From NCBI RefSeq assembly GCF_013155375.1, contig NZ_JABJQY010000002.1, positions 744,001 through 808,000 on the forward strand: a stretch of 64,000 nucleotides of DNA. Direction: 5' to 3'. The translations under genes and the position numbers were made by a program. Numbering within the stretch: position 1 is the stretch's first letter; each line of letters opens with the position of its first letter. The stretch is from Nocardioides sp. zg-1308. Lineage in GTDB: Bacteria > Actinomycetota > Actinomycetes > Propionibacteriales > Nocardioidaceae. This document shows, piece by piece, positions 9,072 through 19,384 of the stretch. The notes beneath the pieces are model-generated. The model was given only the letters and a program-made list of their open reading frames with translations. It was not told the origin of the DNA and searched no databases.

Positions 9072-11945
9072 TCAGCGCGTCACGCGCAGCTGCAGCGACC
9101 GGTTGCCGGCCGAGGTGACGACCTGCAGCTTGGTGGACCGCTCCGGTCGCACCGAGGCCACCCAGTGGGTGATGTCGCCGCGCCGGCCGACCATCCTGAA
9201 GCGGGACGCCTTGACCGCGCCGGAGTGGCGCAGCTTCGGGGCCTTGGTCGACATCACGTGGAGGCTGCTCCACGTGCCCTTGCGCACGGTCCACGAGGAC
9301 CCGTCCTGCTTCGACCGCGCCACCCACACGTCGAGCACCTCGTACGTCGCGCTCGACGTGGCGGTGTTGCCCGCCAGGTCGGTGACCGTCGCGGTCGACG
9401 TCATCGACCCGAAGGGGCCACCCGTCGTCGTCACCGTGCACGACGCGACACCGGACAGCGCGTCGGAGCCGCTGCACTGGGCGATACGGGCACGACCCTT
9501 GTAGGTGCGGCCGTCGCCGACCCGCGTCAGCGAGGCGGTGGGAGCGGTCAGGTCGAGGTTGAACGGACCGGCCGCGACCACGGCCACGCCGCCGTCGGTG
9601 CCGATGACGGTCCGGCTGACGTACTGGCCGACGCCCTCCTTGGCGAGGACCACGGGCGCCGGGCAGTCGGTGACGTCGTCACCGCACACGAAGCTCACCG
9701 TCACCGGGCCGGAGAACCAGCCCGAGCCGCCGTTGCCGCTCACGCGGGTGGTGACGACCGGCGCGCTGCGCGCGGTCGAGGAGCCGGACGCCTGGTGGTC
9801 GGCGTCACCGCTGTAGGCCGCCGCGACGACCGAGCCGCCGTCGTTGGCGGTGCCCTCGAGGACGGCCGCGCCGTCGACGAGCGGCGCGGTGCCGACCTCG
9901 ACGCCGTCGACGTAGAAGCGCACCGAGCCGGTCGGCTCACCGACGCCGGTCACCGCCGCGGCGATGCGGCCGGGGGTGGCGGTCACCGTGGTGGTGGTCT
10001 CCGCCTTCTCGATGACGAACGCCGTGACGTCGTCGCCGCGCTCGAAGGAGCCGTCGGCCGAGGAGTACGACGCGCGAATCGTGTGCAGGCCGGCGTGGAG
10101 GCCGGAGACGGCCGGCAGGGTGGCCGCACCGGAGACGAGCGTGACCGGGGCACCGAGGTCGGTGCCGTCGAGGGCGAACTGCACGGTCCCGGTCACCGGG
10201 CCCGACGGCGAGGTCACGGTCGCGGAGACCGGGACGTCCTCGCCGAACACGACGCCAGAGACGGGCTGCACGGCGACGGAGGTGGACTGTGCCTGCACGA
10301 CCAGGGTCGCGGTGTCGGTGAGGCCACCGAGGGTCGCGGTCACCACGTAGGTGCCCGCGGCGGTCGGGGCGCACGCGGCCGCGGCGCACGGCGTCGAGGC
10401 GCCGCCGCCGACCGGGGCGAAGGCGAACGTGGCGTCCGCCGTCACGTCGCCGAGGTCGTTGCCGAAGCGGTCGGCGCCGGTGACGGCGTACGTCCGGGAG
10501 CCGCCCGCGGCGACGGTCGCCGAGCCGGGCGAGAGCTGGATCGAGGCCAGGTCGTCGGCCTCGACGTGCAGGACCGCGGTGTCGGTCACCGCGACGCCGC
10601 CGGCACCGGGGGTGCTGGCGGTGACGACGTGGTCACCGGTGGCGGTGGGCTTGCAGACGCCCTGCGGGCAGGCGACGTTCGAGCCGCTGGGGCCGGTGGT
10701 GGTCACCAGGGAGTCGAGGGTGAGGTCGCCGAGGTCGTTGCCGTACTGGTCGGTGCCGGTGACGGTGTACGCCGCCTGGCCGCCGGCCGCGACCGTGGTG
10801 TCGGCGGGCGACAGCTCGATCGAGGCGGCCGGGCCCGCGACGACGGCGAAGGTGACCTTGCGGGTCTGGTTGCCGAAGGTCGCGGTGACCGTGTAGGTCC
10901 CGATGTCCGTGGCCGAGCACGCCGTGGCGGTGCAGGACGCGCCGGTGCCGGTGCCGTTGGGCGAGATGGTGAGCGAGGTCGGGGTGACCGACTTCGTGAC
11001 CACGCCGTCGGTGACCGTCATCGCGACGGGGTTGGCCACGCCGGCCGCGACGGACGGGGCGCCGATGGTGAGGTCCGCGGCCGTGAGCTGCGAGGTGTAG
11101 GTGATGCGGAGCTGCGGGGCCTGGCCGGTCGTGTTGACGACCACGCTGCCACCGGCGGGGACGAGGGACGAGCCGCCGCCACCGCCGTTGCCGGTGCCGG
11201 TGCTGGAGCCGCCACCACCGCCACCGCCGTAGAAGCCGCCGCCGCCGCCGGCGCCGAAGCTGCTGCCGCCGTTGCCGCCGACGCCGAGGGAACCAGCGGT
11301 GGCTCCGCTGCCGCCGGCACCGCCGGCGGTCTGCGTGCCGCCCTGGCCGGGGCCACCGGTTGCTCCGGATCCCGCGGTGCCGGCTGCGCCGTTGAGCCCG
11401 GCGTCGCCTCCGTTGGAGCCGTTGACGTCCGTGCCGCCACCGCCGCCGGCCACCACGAGGCGCGACTCGAGCGAGCCGGCAGCCGTCCGGGAGACGGTGC
11501 GCAGGTCGGTGGCCCCGCCACCGCCGTGGGTGCTCGAGTCGCCGACGCGGTTTCCGCCACCGTTGAAGGCGTTGCCCGCGGCAGAGCCGGTGCCACCGAC
11601 CTCCACGTAATAGGTGGCGCCGGCCGTGACGGGCACCTCGCCCGTCACGACCGCTCCGCGACCGGGGGTGGAGTTGCTGCTCGCACCGCCGGCGGCACCG
11701 ACTGCCACGACGGTGACGCTGTCGACGTCGTCGGGGACCTCGAAGGTCTGCTGGGCGCCCGTGTAGGCGTAGGTCAGGGTGCAGGCGAAGGCATCGCCGG
11801 AGATGACGCAGTCCTCGGCAGGGTTGGCCGCGGAGGCCGGGGCAGCGGTGCCCACGAGGGCCAGCGCGGTGGCGGGAAGGACGAGCGCCGTCGCGGAGCG
11901 CAGCCAGTGGCGGCGCGGCGGGGACGCGGTCGAGTGGGTTCGCAT
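9072..11945 (-). CDS. Large secreted glycine-rich / Ig-like repeat protein
   Basis: A 957-residue exported protein. ATG at 11945 gives a signal peptide: MRTHS...RRHWLRS, a hydrophobic core and cleavage after APASA. A glycine-rich domain follows (about residues 35-265, with GGGGG and GAAGG runs) of the type annotated Gly_rich. Then come three bacterial Ig-like units with the shared pattern ASI-L-SP--TVAAGG-AYTVTG-D--GNDLGD, two Ig-like (Big_3-type) units with TTTVTATPG, and a C-terminal domain. No LPXTG or C-terminal anchor is seen, so it is likely secreted or loosely attached. Role in surface structure or adhesion is inference. Confidence 0.85.
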   Translation of the reverse strand: MRTHSTASPPRRHWLRSATALVLPATALALVGTAAPASAANPAEDCVISGDAFACTLTYAYTGAQQTFEVPDDVDSVTVVAVGAAGGASSNSTPGRGAVVTGEVPVTAGATYYVEVGGTGSAAGNAFNGGGNRVGDSSTHGGGGATDLRTVSRTAAGSLESRLVVAGGGGGTDVNGSNGGDAGLNGAAGTAGSGATGGPGQGGTQTAGGAGGSGATAGSLGVGGNGGSSFGAGGGGGFYGGGGGGGSSTGTGNGGGGGSSLVPAGGSVVVNTTGQAPQLRITYTSQLTAADLTIGAPSVAAGVANPVAMTVTDGVVTKSVTPTSLTISPNGTGTGASCTATACSATDIGTYTVTATFGNQTRKVTFAVVAGPAASIELSPADTTVAAGGQAAYTVTGTDQYGNDLGDLTLDSLVTTTGPSGSNVACPQGVCKPTATGDHVVTASTPGAGGVAVTDTAVLHVEADDLASIQLSPGSATVAAGGSRTYAVTGADRFGNDLGDVTADATFAFAPVGGGASTPCAAAACAPTAAGTYVVTATLGGLTDTATLVVQAQSTSVAVQPVSGVVFGEDVPVSATVTSPSGPVTGTVQFALDGTDLGAPVTLVSGAATLPAVSGLHAGLHTIRASYSSADGSFERGDDVTAFVIEKAETTTTVTATPGRIAAAVTGVGEPTGSVRFYVDGVEVGTAPLVDGAAVLEGTANDGGSVVAAAYSGDADHQASGSSTARSAPVVTTRVSGNGGSGWFSGPVTVSFVCGDDVTDCPAPVVLAKEGVGQYVSRTVIGTDGGVAVVAAGPFNLDLTAPTASLTRVGDGRTYKGRARIAQCSGSDALSGVASCTVTTTGGPFGSMTSTATVTDLAGNTATSSATYEVLDVWVARSKQDGSSWTVRKGTWSSLHVMSTKAPKLRHSGAVKASRFRMVGRRGDITHWVASVRPERSTKLQVVTSAGNRSLQLRVTR

Positions 11946-11995
11946 GCGGCCATCCCAGACGGTTCTGGTTGAACCTTCAGTCGAATGCCGACCGC

Positions 11996-12031
11996 GTGGC
12001 ACTCCCGTGGCCCAGTTGTGGCAGTCCCGTG
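11996..12031. promoter_or_regulatory. Direct repeats in the divergent promoter region
   Basis: Two copies of GTGGCA(C/G)TCCCGTG (11996-12009 and 12018-12031, one mismatch) start 22 bp apart, about two helical turns. They lie between the divergent surface-protein and acyltransferase genes, so they could be tandem binding sites for a regulator. The remainder of the 173-bp gap shows nothing else I recognise. Confidence 0.35.
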
Positions 12032-12118
12032 CTCGCGGTCCCACGCCGCGGACGAGCCACCCGGAGCCGAGGTCGCGTACTCAGGCCACGGGCGCCGACG
12101 ATCCCCCACACTCGGCGC

Positions 12119-12931
12119 ATGGATCCCAGCACCTGGCAGCGCCCCGGTCTCCGCGCCGCCCTCCTCTACGCGTTCGCCGCCGGTCTCCTCGGCACCGTCG
12201 TCTCGGCCGTCAGCCGGCTCGAGCTCACCCGCCGCGCGGTCCCCGACGCCGCGCTCCCCGACGGGCCCGTCATCGTCGTCGCCAACCACACGAGCTTCGC
12301 CGACGGCATCCTGCTCGCCCTCGTCGGCCGCCGCCTGGGTCGCTCGCTGCGACTCATGGCCACGGGCGGCGTCTTCCGCTCCGGCCTCGTCGGGCCGGTC
12401 GTCCGCCGGCTCGGCTTCATCCCGGTGCTGCGCGGCACCGGCTCGGCCGCGGGCTCGCTCGACGCGGCGGCCACGGCGCTCTCAGTCGGCGAGGCGGTCG
12501 GCCTCTTCCCCGAGGGCCGCATCACCCGCGACGCCGACCACTGGCCGGAGCGCTCCAAGACGGGCGCCGTCCGGCTCGCGATCCGCACCGGCGCGCCGGT
12601 CGTGCCGGTGGCCCTCGTCGGCGCGCAGCAGGTGGTCGGCCGCACGGGGATCGTCGGCCGGTTGCTGCGCAACACCGTGCTGCGGCCCCGCGTCGCGGTC
12701 GCGGTGGGGGCGCCGATCGACGTACGCCGCCTGGCGGGCGTCGCGGACGGCCAGATGCCCGACGACGCCACCGTGCGCCGCGTCGCCGACGAGGTGATGG
12801 CCGTGCTCGTCAGTCAGGTGGCCGAGCTCCGCGGGGAGGCCGCGCCCCACCCGATGGGCGTCCCGGAGGAGGCGCTGTCCGGCAAGCCGGTGTCGGACAA
12901 GAGGCTGTCGGACAAGAGGCTGTCGGCGTGA
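12119..12931 (+). CDS. 1-acyl-sn-glycerol-3-phosphate acyltransferase family protein
   Basis: A 270-residue PlsC-type acyltransferase for phospholipid synthesis at the membrane. The catalytic motif is NHTSFAD (HX4D) near residue 58, substrate-binding FPEGRITRD near residue 138, and VPVALVGAQ further on. A hydrophobic N-terminal segment (LLYAFAAGLLGTVVSAV) should anchor it. The ATG at 12119 follows a CACACT box by 6-7 nt. Odd point: the last ~20 residues are built from a 15-bp tandem repeat (SDKRL units), absent from the conserved domain. Acyl acceptor could be another lipid or polyketide. Confidence 0.88.
   Translation: MDPSTWQRPGLRAALLYAFAAGLLGTVVSAVSRLELTRRAVPDAALPDGPVIVVANHTSFADGILLALVGRRLGRSLRLMATGGVFRSGLVGPVVRRLGFIPVLRGTGSAAGSLDAAATALSVGEAVGLFPEGRITRDADHWPERSKTGAVRLAIRTGAPVVPVALVGAQQVVGRTGIVGRLLRNTVLRPRVAVAVGAPIDVRRLAGVADGQMPDDATVRRVADEVMAVLVSQVAELRGEAAPHPMGVPEEALSGKPVSDKRLSDKRLSA
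12876..12928 (+). repeat. 15-bp tandem repeat at the 3' end of the acyltransferase gene
   Basis: Unit TGTCGGACAAGAGGC is present at 12891-12905 and 12906-12920, preceded by a diverged copy at 12876-12890 and followed by a partial copy. It adds V/L-S-D-K-R-L peptide units and probably varies in number by slippage. Confidence 0.8.
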
Positions 12932-12941
12932 GGCCGGTCGG

Positions 12942-13208
12942 TCAGGAGTAGCGGTGGCTCTTGGCGGCGTGGCCGCGCTCGCGGGTGCAGGTGCGACCGG
13001 ACATGTTGCGGTGACCGCACAGCTCGTCGGTGTCTGCCGGGGCGGTCTCGGTCGTCGGAGCCGCCGGGCTGGGCGACCGCTGCGCCTTCGGGGCCGGAGG
13101 CGCGACCGGAGCCCGGGTCGCCGCCTTCGCAGGGGTCTCGGCCGTGCGCTTCTGCGCGGCGGCGTACTTCGCCTCGCGCATCGCGCGCAGGTTGTCCATC
13201 TTGCTCAT
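12942..13208 (-). CDS. Small Cys/His-motif protein downstream of the retron-like RT
   Basis: An 88-residue protein: basic N-terminal helix MSKMDNLRAMREAKYAAAQK, a long Ala/Pro/Thr-rich linker (about 21-60) and a C-terminal CGHRNMSGRTCTRERGH plus SHRYS module whose two Cys and three His could bind a metal. I do not recognise the family with certainty. It starts 79 bp after the reverse transcriptase stop on the same strand, so it could be co-transcribed with the retron-like unit. A TAGGTT hexamer about 35 nt upstream could also give it its own promoter. Function unknown. Confidence 0.65.
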   Translation of the reverse strand: MSKMDNLRAMREAKYAAAQKRTAETPAKAATRAPVAPPAPKAQRSPSPAAPTTETAPADTDELCGHRNMSGRTCTRERGHAAKSHRYS

Positions 13209-13287
13209 CGCTGGCTCACCGCTCGCTTCACCCCCTGAACCTACGCGCTCGCACCGACAGCGCGGGCGGCGACACCGGCGCGGGGGC

Positions 13288-14598
13288 TCATCGGCTCCAG
13301 TCGACGGCGTCGTGGACGGCCTGCAGCCGGGCGCCGCGCACCGGGTCGTGCTGCGCCACCCAGGCGATCCGGCCGCGCAGGTGGTCCTCGAAGGCCGGGA
13401 CGTCGTCGCGGTTCTGGCTGCTGGGGCCGAACCTGCGGCAGTTGTGCAGGATCGCCCGCAGCAGGTCGACCTGGTGACGGGCGACGCGGGGGTGCTCGTT
13501 GACGACGAGCCCGCCGAGGACCTGCCGGCCGGCGCGCGGCATGACGCCCGTCTTGCGCTGGTTGAGCCGGAACCCCTCGTCGCGCACGATCGCCTCGACC
13601 GCGTCGAGCAGGCGTGAGGTGCCGGTGCCCCAGCCGGCATCGCCGGAGAAGGCCAGGTCGTCGGCGTAGCGCGTGTAGCCCCCGCCCCACGAACGGGCCA
13701 GCGCGGAGAGGCGTACGTCGAGCCGGAACGCGGCGAGGTTGGCCATCGCCGGCGACGTGGGTGCGCCCTGCGGGAGGTGCGGCGCGGCCAGCCGGCGGCC
13801 CAGCCGCCAGTGGGCGTCGAGCAGCCGCTCGTCGGCGGGTCGCGGGACGGCGCGCCAGGCGCTGCGGGGCAGGACGCAGGTGACCAGGCCGGCGAGGCAG
13901 TGCGCCACCGGCTCGGGGTAGCCGGCGGTGCGCCAGATGCCGTAGACGCGGGAGACGCTCACGGTGGCGAAGAACGCCTCGAGGTCGAGGCGCAGGACGA
14001 TGCTCCGGCCGGCGTGCGGTGCGGTGTAGCGCCGGATCGAGCCGCCGGGCCGGAAGCCGGTGGCCGCGTCGTGCGGCGGGATGAGCGAGGCGACCTCGGT
14101 GAGGACCCGACGCTGCAGCGCCTTGAGCCGCGGCTTGGGCGCCTCGAGGACGCGGATCGCGCCGCTGGGCGTGACGCGGTGGCTGACCCGGTAGTGCTGC
14201 AGGGGCACGTCGGAGGCGCTGCGCGCCAGGCGCCGGGGATCGGCGAACCAGTCGAGCTCCGACGGCTCCAGGCGGAGGAAGGCGGCGACGTCGTCGAGCC
14301 CGTCGAGGACCGGCAGCCGCCACCGGTTGGTCAGCATCCGCGTCTCGGCGACGGGGTGGACCACTGGCGCGGCGTTCCTCGCCCGGGCGGCGGCCGGGAG
14401 GGCGGCGATGACGGCGGCGAGCTCCCGTGGGCGGTCGGCCGGGGGACGCGGGTAGGCCGTGAGCACCCGTCGCACGAGCGGCGGCAGCCAGGGGTGACGG
14501 CGGCCGAGGACGACGGTCCCGCTCGCCACCAGCGCGTCCTGCGTCCACTCGCCGGCGAGGAAGCCCGAGGCGAGCGCCCGCGCGAGGTCGTCCCTCAT
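13288..14598 (-). CDS. Retron-like reverse transcriptase
   Basis: A 436-residue RNA-directed DNA polymerase. After an N-terminal extension (1-130) come EAPKPRLKALQRRVL (152-166), RLDLEAFF with the first catalytic Asp (203-210), LPQGAPTSPAMANL (275-288) and the active site TRYADDLAFSG with YADD at 311-314, then NQRKTGVM and GRQVLGGLVVN. The order and the LPQGAPTSP/RYADD pair are typical of retron RTs; the position of the usual NAxxH motif reads YTAPH (191-195) and the usual VTG triplet reads VLG (360-362). No maturase or endonuclease domain is present, against a group II intron. A structured inverted-repeat ncRNA ends 16 nt upstream of the ATG, as in retrons. Subtype not assigned. Confidence 0.88.
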   Translation of the reverse strand: MRDDLARALASGFLAGEWTQDALVASGTVVLGRRHPWLPPLVRRVLTAYPRPPADRPRELAAVIAALPAAARARNAAPVVHPVAETRMLTNRWRLPVLDGLDDVAAFLRLEPSELDWFADPRRLARSASDVPLQHYRVSHRVTPSGAIRVLEAPKPRLKALQRRVLTEVASLIPPHDAATGFRPGGSIRRYTAPHAGRSIVLRLDLEAFFATVSVSRVYGIWRTAGYPEPVAHCLAGLVTCVLPRSAWRAVPRPADERLLDAHWRLGRRLAAPHLPQGAPTSPAMANLAAFRLDVRLSALARSWGGGYTRYADDLAFSGDAGWGTGTSRLLDAVEAIVRDEGFRLNQRKTGVMPRAGRQVLGGLVVNEHPRVARHQVDLLRAILHNCRRFGPSSQNRDDVPAFEDHLRGRIAWVAQHDPVRGARLQAVHDAVDWSR

Positions 14599-14614
14599 GC
14601 GGGGCGCGGGCTGA

Positions 14615-14787
14615 CGTGCGGCAGCGCTGCTCGACCTGTCCCGTCGTGCGCGCGGTGGCCTGCAGCGGAGCGCAGCGAGCCGCGCGCGGTGCCGTGCCCG
14701 GACGTACCGGTGGTCCCCGGGGTATCCCCGGGGAGGCCGACCGGTGACGCGCACCGGTCCGCCGTCTCGAGATAGCGCTGCCGCACG
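14615..14787 (-). ncRNA. Candidate retron msr-msd RNA
   Basis: Between hspR and the RT start, a perfect 14-bp inverted repeat (14774-14787 and 14615-14628, CGTGCGGCAGCGCT in the first, extended by 5 bp past a small bulge) encloses 145 nt, matching the a1/a2 repeats of retrons. Reading the - strand, two short hairpins follow a1: 14739-14759 (8-bp stem, 5-nt loop) and 14714-14734 (9-bp stem, 3-nt loop), fitting msr. A larger hairpin at 14648-14687 (8-bp GC stem, inner 4-bp stem, 8-nt loop) inside a GTCC/GGAC closing pair (14638-14703) fits msd. a2 ends 16 nt before the RT ATG. The branching G is not identified with confidence. Confidence 0.75.
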
Positions 14788-14830
14788 CGGGGCACGATAG
14801 CGGCCGGGACCGACCTCGGCGCGCGGGCCG

Positions 14831-15247
14831 TCAGCTCGGCCGGCGCCAGACCACCATCGACTGCCCCGCCGCCTGGTGCAGCACGGGCAGCTTGTTGGAC
14901 GGGGCGTGCGGCTGCACGGCCGCGCGGGCGGCCAGCACCCGGCGTACGGCGTCGAGCTCGGCGACGAGCTCCTCGTTGCGGGCCCGCAGGGCGTCGACCT
15001 GGTGCTCGAGCGCCATGATCCGACGCACGCCCTCGATGCCGATGCCGGCACTGGTGAGGTCGGCGATCTCGCGCAGCCGCTCGATGTCGCGGTGGGAGTA
15101 GCGCCGGCCCCCGCCCCCGGTGCGACCGGGGGCGATCAGGCCCATCCGCTCGTAGGCGCGCAGGGTCTGCGGGTGCAGGCCCGTCAGCTCGGCGGCGACG
15201 CTGATGACGTAGACCGCCGCGTCGGGAGAGGGGGTGAAGCCGCTCAT
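14831..15247 (-). CDS. hspR: Heat-shock repressor HspR (MerR family)
   Basis: A 138-residue MerR-type regulator: HTH in YVISVAAELTGLHPQTLRAYERMGLIAPGRT (split: LTGLHPQTLRAYER), GGRRYSHRDIERLREI wing, and a coiled coil (HQVDALRARNEELVAELDAV). HspR represses the dnaK operon at HAIR sites with DnaK as co-repressor. It is the fourth gene of dnaK-grpE-dnaJ-hspR and a matching operator is upstream of dnaK. ATG at 15247 gives the standard N-terminus. The candidate retron RNA begins 43 bp after its stop. Confidence 0.94.
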   Translation of the reverse strand: MSGFTPSPDAAVYVISVAAELTGLHPQTLRAYERMGLIAPGRTGGGGRRYSHRDIERLREIADLTSAGIGIEGVRRIMALEHQVDALRARNEELVAELDAVRRVLAARAAVQPHAPSNKLPVLHQAAGQSMVVWRRPS

Positions 15248-15314
15248 GCGGGGTCCCCGCGGCGTTGTCCGACGGAGGAGCGGAGCGGGGGAGACGGAGA
15301 ACGCCGTGGGGTGT

Positions 15315-16487
15315 TCATGCCTCGAAGAGCCCCTCACGCAGCGGCTTGCCGGCGGTCGCCGCGCGGTAGGCCTCGAGGGCCTCGCGCGCGGTGGGGTCGA
15401 GCGTGGCCGGGACCTGCACCACGACGGTGGCGAGCAGGTCGCCCTTGGAGCCGTCGCGCCGGGTGGCACCCTTGCCGCGCACCCGGAAGGTGCGCCCGTT
15501 GGGCGTGCCGGGCGGCAGCTTGAGCGTCACGGGGGCGCCGCCGAGCGTCGGGATCTTCACCTCGGCACCGAGCGCGGCCTCGTCGAAGGAGACGGGGACG
15601 TCGATGGTGAGGTTGTCGCCCTTGCGCCCGAAGACCCGGTGCGGGGTGACCTTGACCGTGACGAAGAGGTCACCGGCCGGGCCGCCGTTGGCGCCGGGGC
15701 TGCCCTTGCCCTTGAGCCGGATCCGGGCGCCGTCCTTGACGCCGGCCGGGATGCGGGCCTGGATCGTGCGGGCCGAGGTGCCGCGCCCGCTGCCGTGGCA
15801 GGTCGGGCACGCCTCGTCGTAGACGAGCTGGCGGCCGCCGCACCGCGGGCACGTCTCGTTGATGGAGAACGCGCCGCCGGTGCCGGACACGACGAAGCCG
15901 GCGCCTTCGCACTCGGGGCAGATGTGCGGGCGGGTGCCCGGCTTGCCGCCGGTGCCCTGGCAGGTGGGGCACGCCGAGTCCGACGTCAGGCGCAGCGACA
16001 CCGTCACGCCGTCGAGCGCGTCGGTGAATGCGATCGTCGCCGTGCTCTCGACGTCGGCGCCCCGCTGGACGCGCGGCTGCTGGGTGCGGGTGCGCTGGCC
16101 ACCGCCGAAGAGGTCGCCGAACATGTCGCCGAGCCCCCCGCCGGCGCCGGCGCGGTCACGCAGCAGGTCGTCGAGGTTGAAGCCGCCGCCGCTGCCGCCG
16201 AACCCGCCGCCCATGCCGGGGCCGAAGCCGCCACGTGCCTGCAGCGAGCGGAACTCGTCGTACTTGGCGCGCTTGGCCTCGTCACCGACGACGTCGTAGG
16301 CCTCGGCGACGGACTTGAACACCTCGTGCTTGGCGTCGTCGCCGGGGTTGGAGTCGGGGTGGTTCTCCCGCGCGAGCTTGCGGTAGGCCTTCTTGACGTC
16401 GGCCGCGCTCGCGTCCTGGGCGACGCCGAGGACCTGGTAGAAGTCCTTGGTCGCCCAGTCGTTGCGGAAACCCTCGTTGTCAGCCAT
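15315..16487 (-). CDS. dnaJ: Chaperone DnaJ
   Basis: A 390-residue DnaJ with the J-domain (KDFYQVLGV ... HPD tripeptide in ENHPDSNPG), a Gly/Phe-rich stretch (GGFGPGMGGGFGGSG), four zinc-binding repeats (CPTCQGTG, CPECEGAG, CPRCGGRQ, CPTCHGSG) and the C-terminal substrate-binding domains. It stimulates DnaK ATPase and delivers substrates. A strong AGGAGGT ribosome site precedes the ATG. The third zinc repeat ends GGRQ rather than GXG, a mild variation. Third gene of the operon. Confidence 0.97.
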   Translation of the reverse strand: MADNEGFRNDWATKDFYQVLGVAQDASAADVKKAYRKLARENHPDSNPGDDAKHEVFKSVAEAYDVVGDEAKRAKYDEFRSLQARGGFGPGMGGGFGGSGGGFNLDDLLRDRAGAGGGLGDMFGDLFGGGQRTRTQQPRVQRGADVESTATIAFTDALDGVTVSLRLTSDSACPTCQGTGGKPGTRPHICPECEGAGFVVSGTGGAFSINETCPRCGGRQLVYDEACPTCHGSGRGTSARTIQARIPAGVKDGARIRLKGKGSPGANGGPAGDLFVTVKVTPHRVFGRKGDNLTIDVPVSFDEAALGAEVKIPTLGGAPVTLKLPPGTPNGRTFRVRGKGATRRDGSKGDLLATVVVQVPATLDPTAREALEAYRAATAGKPLREGLFEA

Positions 16488-16531
16488 GGATCGACCTCCT
16501 CTCCCTCAACGGCTGGACCGGCTGGTCGTGG

Positions 16532-17199
16532 TCAGGCGTCGGCCGGGTCGACCACGAGCACCTGGGCGGCGCGTACGACGCGCTCGCCGAGGCGGTAGCC
16601 GCCCTTGGCGACGTGCTTGACGGTGGTCACCTGGACGTCCGGGTCGGCGCCGAGGTGGCTCAGCGCCTCGTGGAACGTCGGGTCGAAGGCGTCGCCGGGC
16701 TCGCCGAAGCGGACGAGTCCCGCGGCCGCGACGACCCGCTCCAGCTGGTCGGCGACGGCCTTGAAGCCGCCCTCGAGCTCGCCGTGCTCCTTGGCGCGGT
16801 CGATGGTGTCGAGCACCTCGACCACGGGCGTGAGCGCCTTGTAGGCGGCGGTCTCCGCCACCAGCTGGCGGTCGCGCTCGACGCGCTTGCGGTAGTTGGC
16901 GTACTCGGCCTGCAGGCGCTGGAGGTCGTTGGTCAGGTCGGCGATGGCGGCGCGCATCGACGACTGCTCGTCGCCGTCCACGCCGTCAACACCCTCCCGG
17001 CCGCGGTCCTCGGCGGTGCCGGCGTCGTCGCCCGCGACGACGTCACCGGCCACCTGCTCCTCGACCTCGGTCTGCTCCGGCGCCTCGCCGGCCGCGTCGC
17101 CGAAGCCGGACCCGCCCTCCGGAGAGGGAGCCGCGGTGGGCTCCCCCTCCGTCGGGTCGTACGCCTCGGTGCCCGTCGTGGGCTCGTCGGGGCGATCGG

Positions 17200-17203
<4 letters not shown>
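16532..17203 (-). CDS. grpE: Nucleotide exchange factor GrpE
   Basis: A 223-residue GrpE: acidic, low-complexity N-terminus (about 1-70), a long coiled coil ([23 protein letters not shown]) and the C-terminal beta domain with [24 protein letters not shown]. It releases ADP from DnaK. The GTG start overlaps the dnaK stop by 4 bp, showing translational coupling. Confidence 0.96.
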
Positions 17204-19077
<1,874 letters not shown>

Positions 19078-19151
19078 GGTGTGTTACCTCCTGCGTTGGA
19101 TGCTTGGGTATGTCAGCCATCCTGCCGCGCTGCGGACGGAGTGGCAAAACA

Positions 19152-19172
19152 CTTGAGCCGATGTCACTCAAC
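19152..19172 (-). promoter_or_regulatory. HAIR operator (HspR-binding) upstream of dnaK
   Basis: CTTGAGC-N7-ACTCAAC matches the known HAIR consensus CTTGAGT-N7-ACTCAAG at 12 of 14 arm positions. Its location upstream of dnaK and the presence of hspR in the operon make autoregulation the obvious reading. It overlaps the likely -35 zone. Confidence 0.88.
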
Positions 19173-19384
19173 TCTGTTCATGGGTTCCAACGCATGGCGG
19201 GCCGAGATGTTCCCGGATCCGGCGAGAACTTCGGCGCGCGGTGGTCCGGCGCGGGGCCACTCCGTGGGTGAGTCCTCCACCGCTCGGCCCCCGTGCCTAC
19301 ACCCCGGACGTGCGGAGTCCCCCCGGGCGGGGGCGTCGAACGTACGACCGCACCCGGCCGACGGCGGACCCCTCGAGGGATGTT
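19173..19384. other. Non-coding stretch upstream of the dnaK promoter
   Basis: About 210 bp with no convincing gene in either strand; the open frames here have arginine/proline-rich shadow composition. It contains a C5/G5 hairpin around 19317-19333. Nothing else was recognised. Confidence 0.5.

Noticed and set aside
9165..11972. 935-residue frame opposite the surface-protein gene
   Set aside because: Antisense shadow of a GC-rich gene, with Gly/Arg/Val/Asp-biased composition and no recognisable domain.
13288..14598. Group II intron or diversity-generating retroelement RT
   Set aside because: No maturase/HNH domain, no intron domain V-like sequence, and no template/variable repeat pair seen near the RT; the upstream inverted-repeat RNA fits a retron better.
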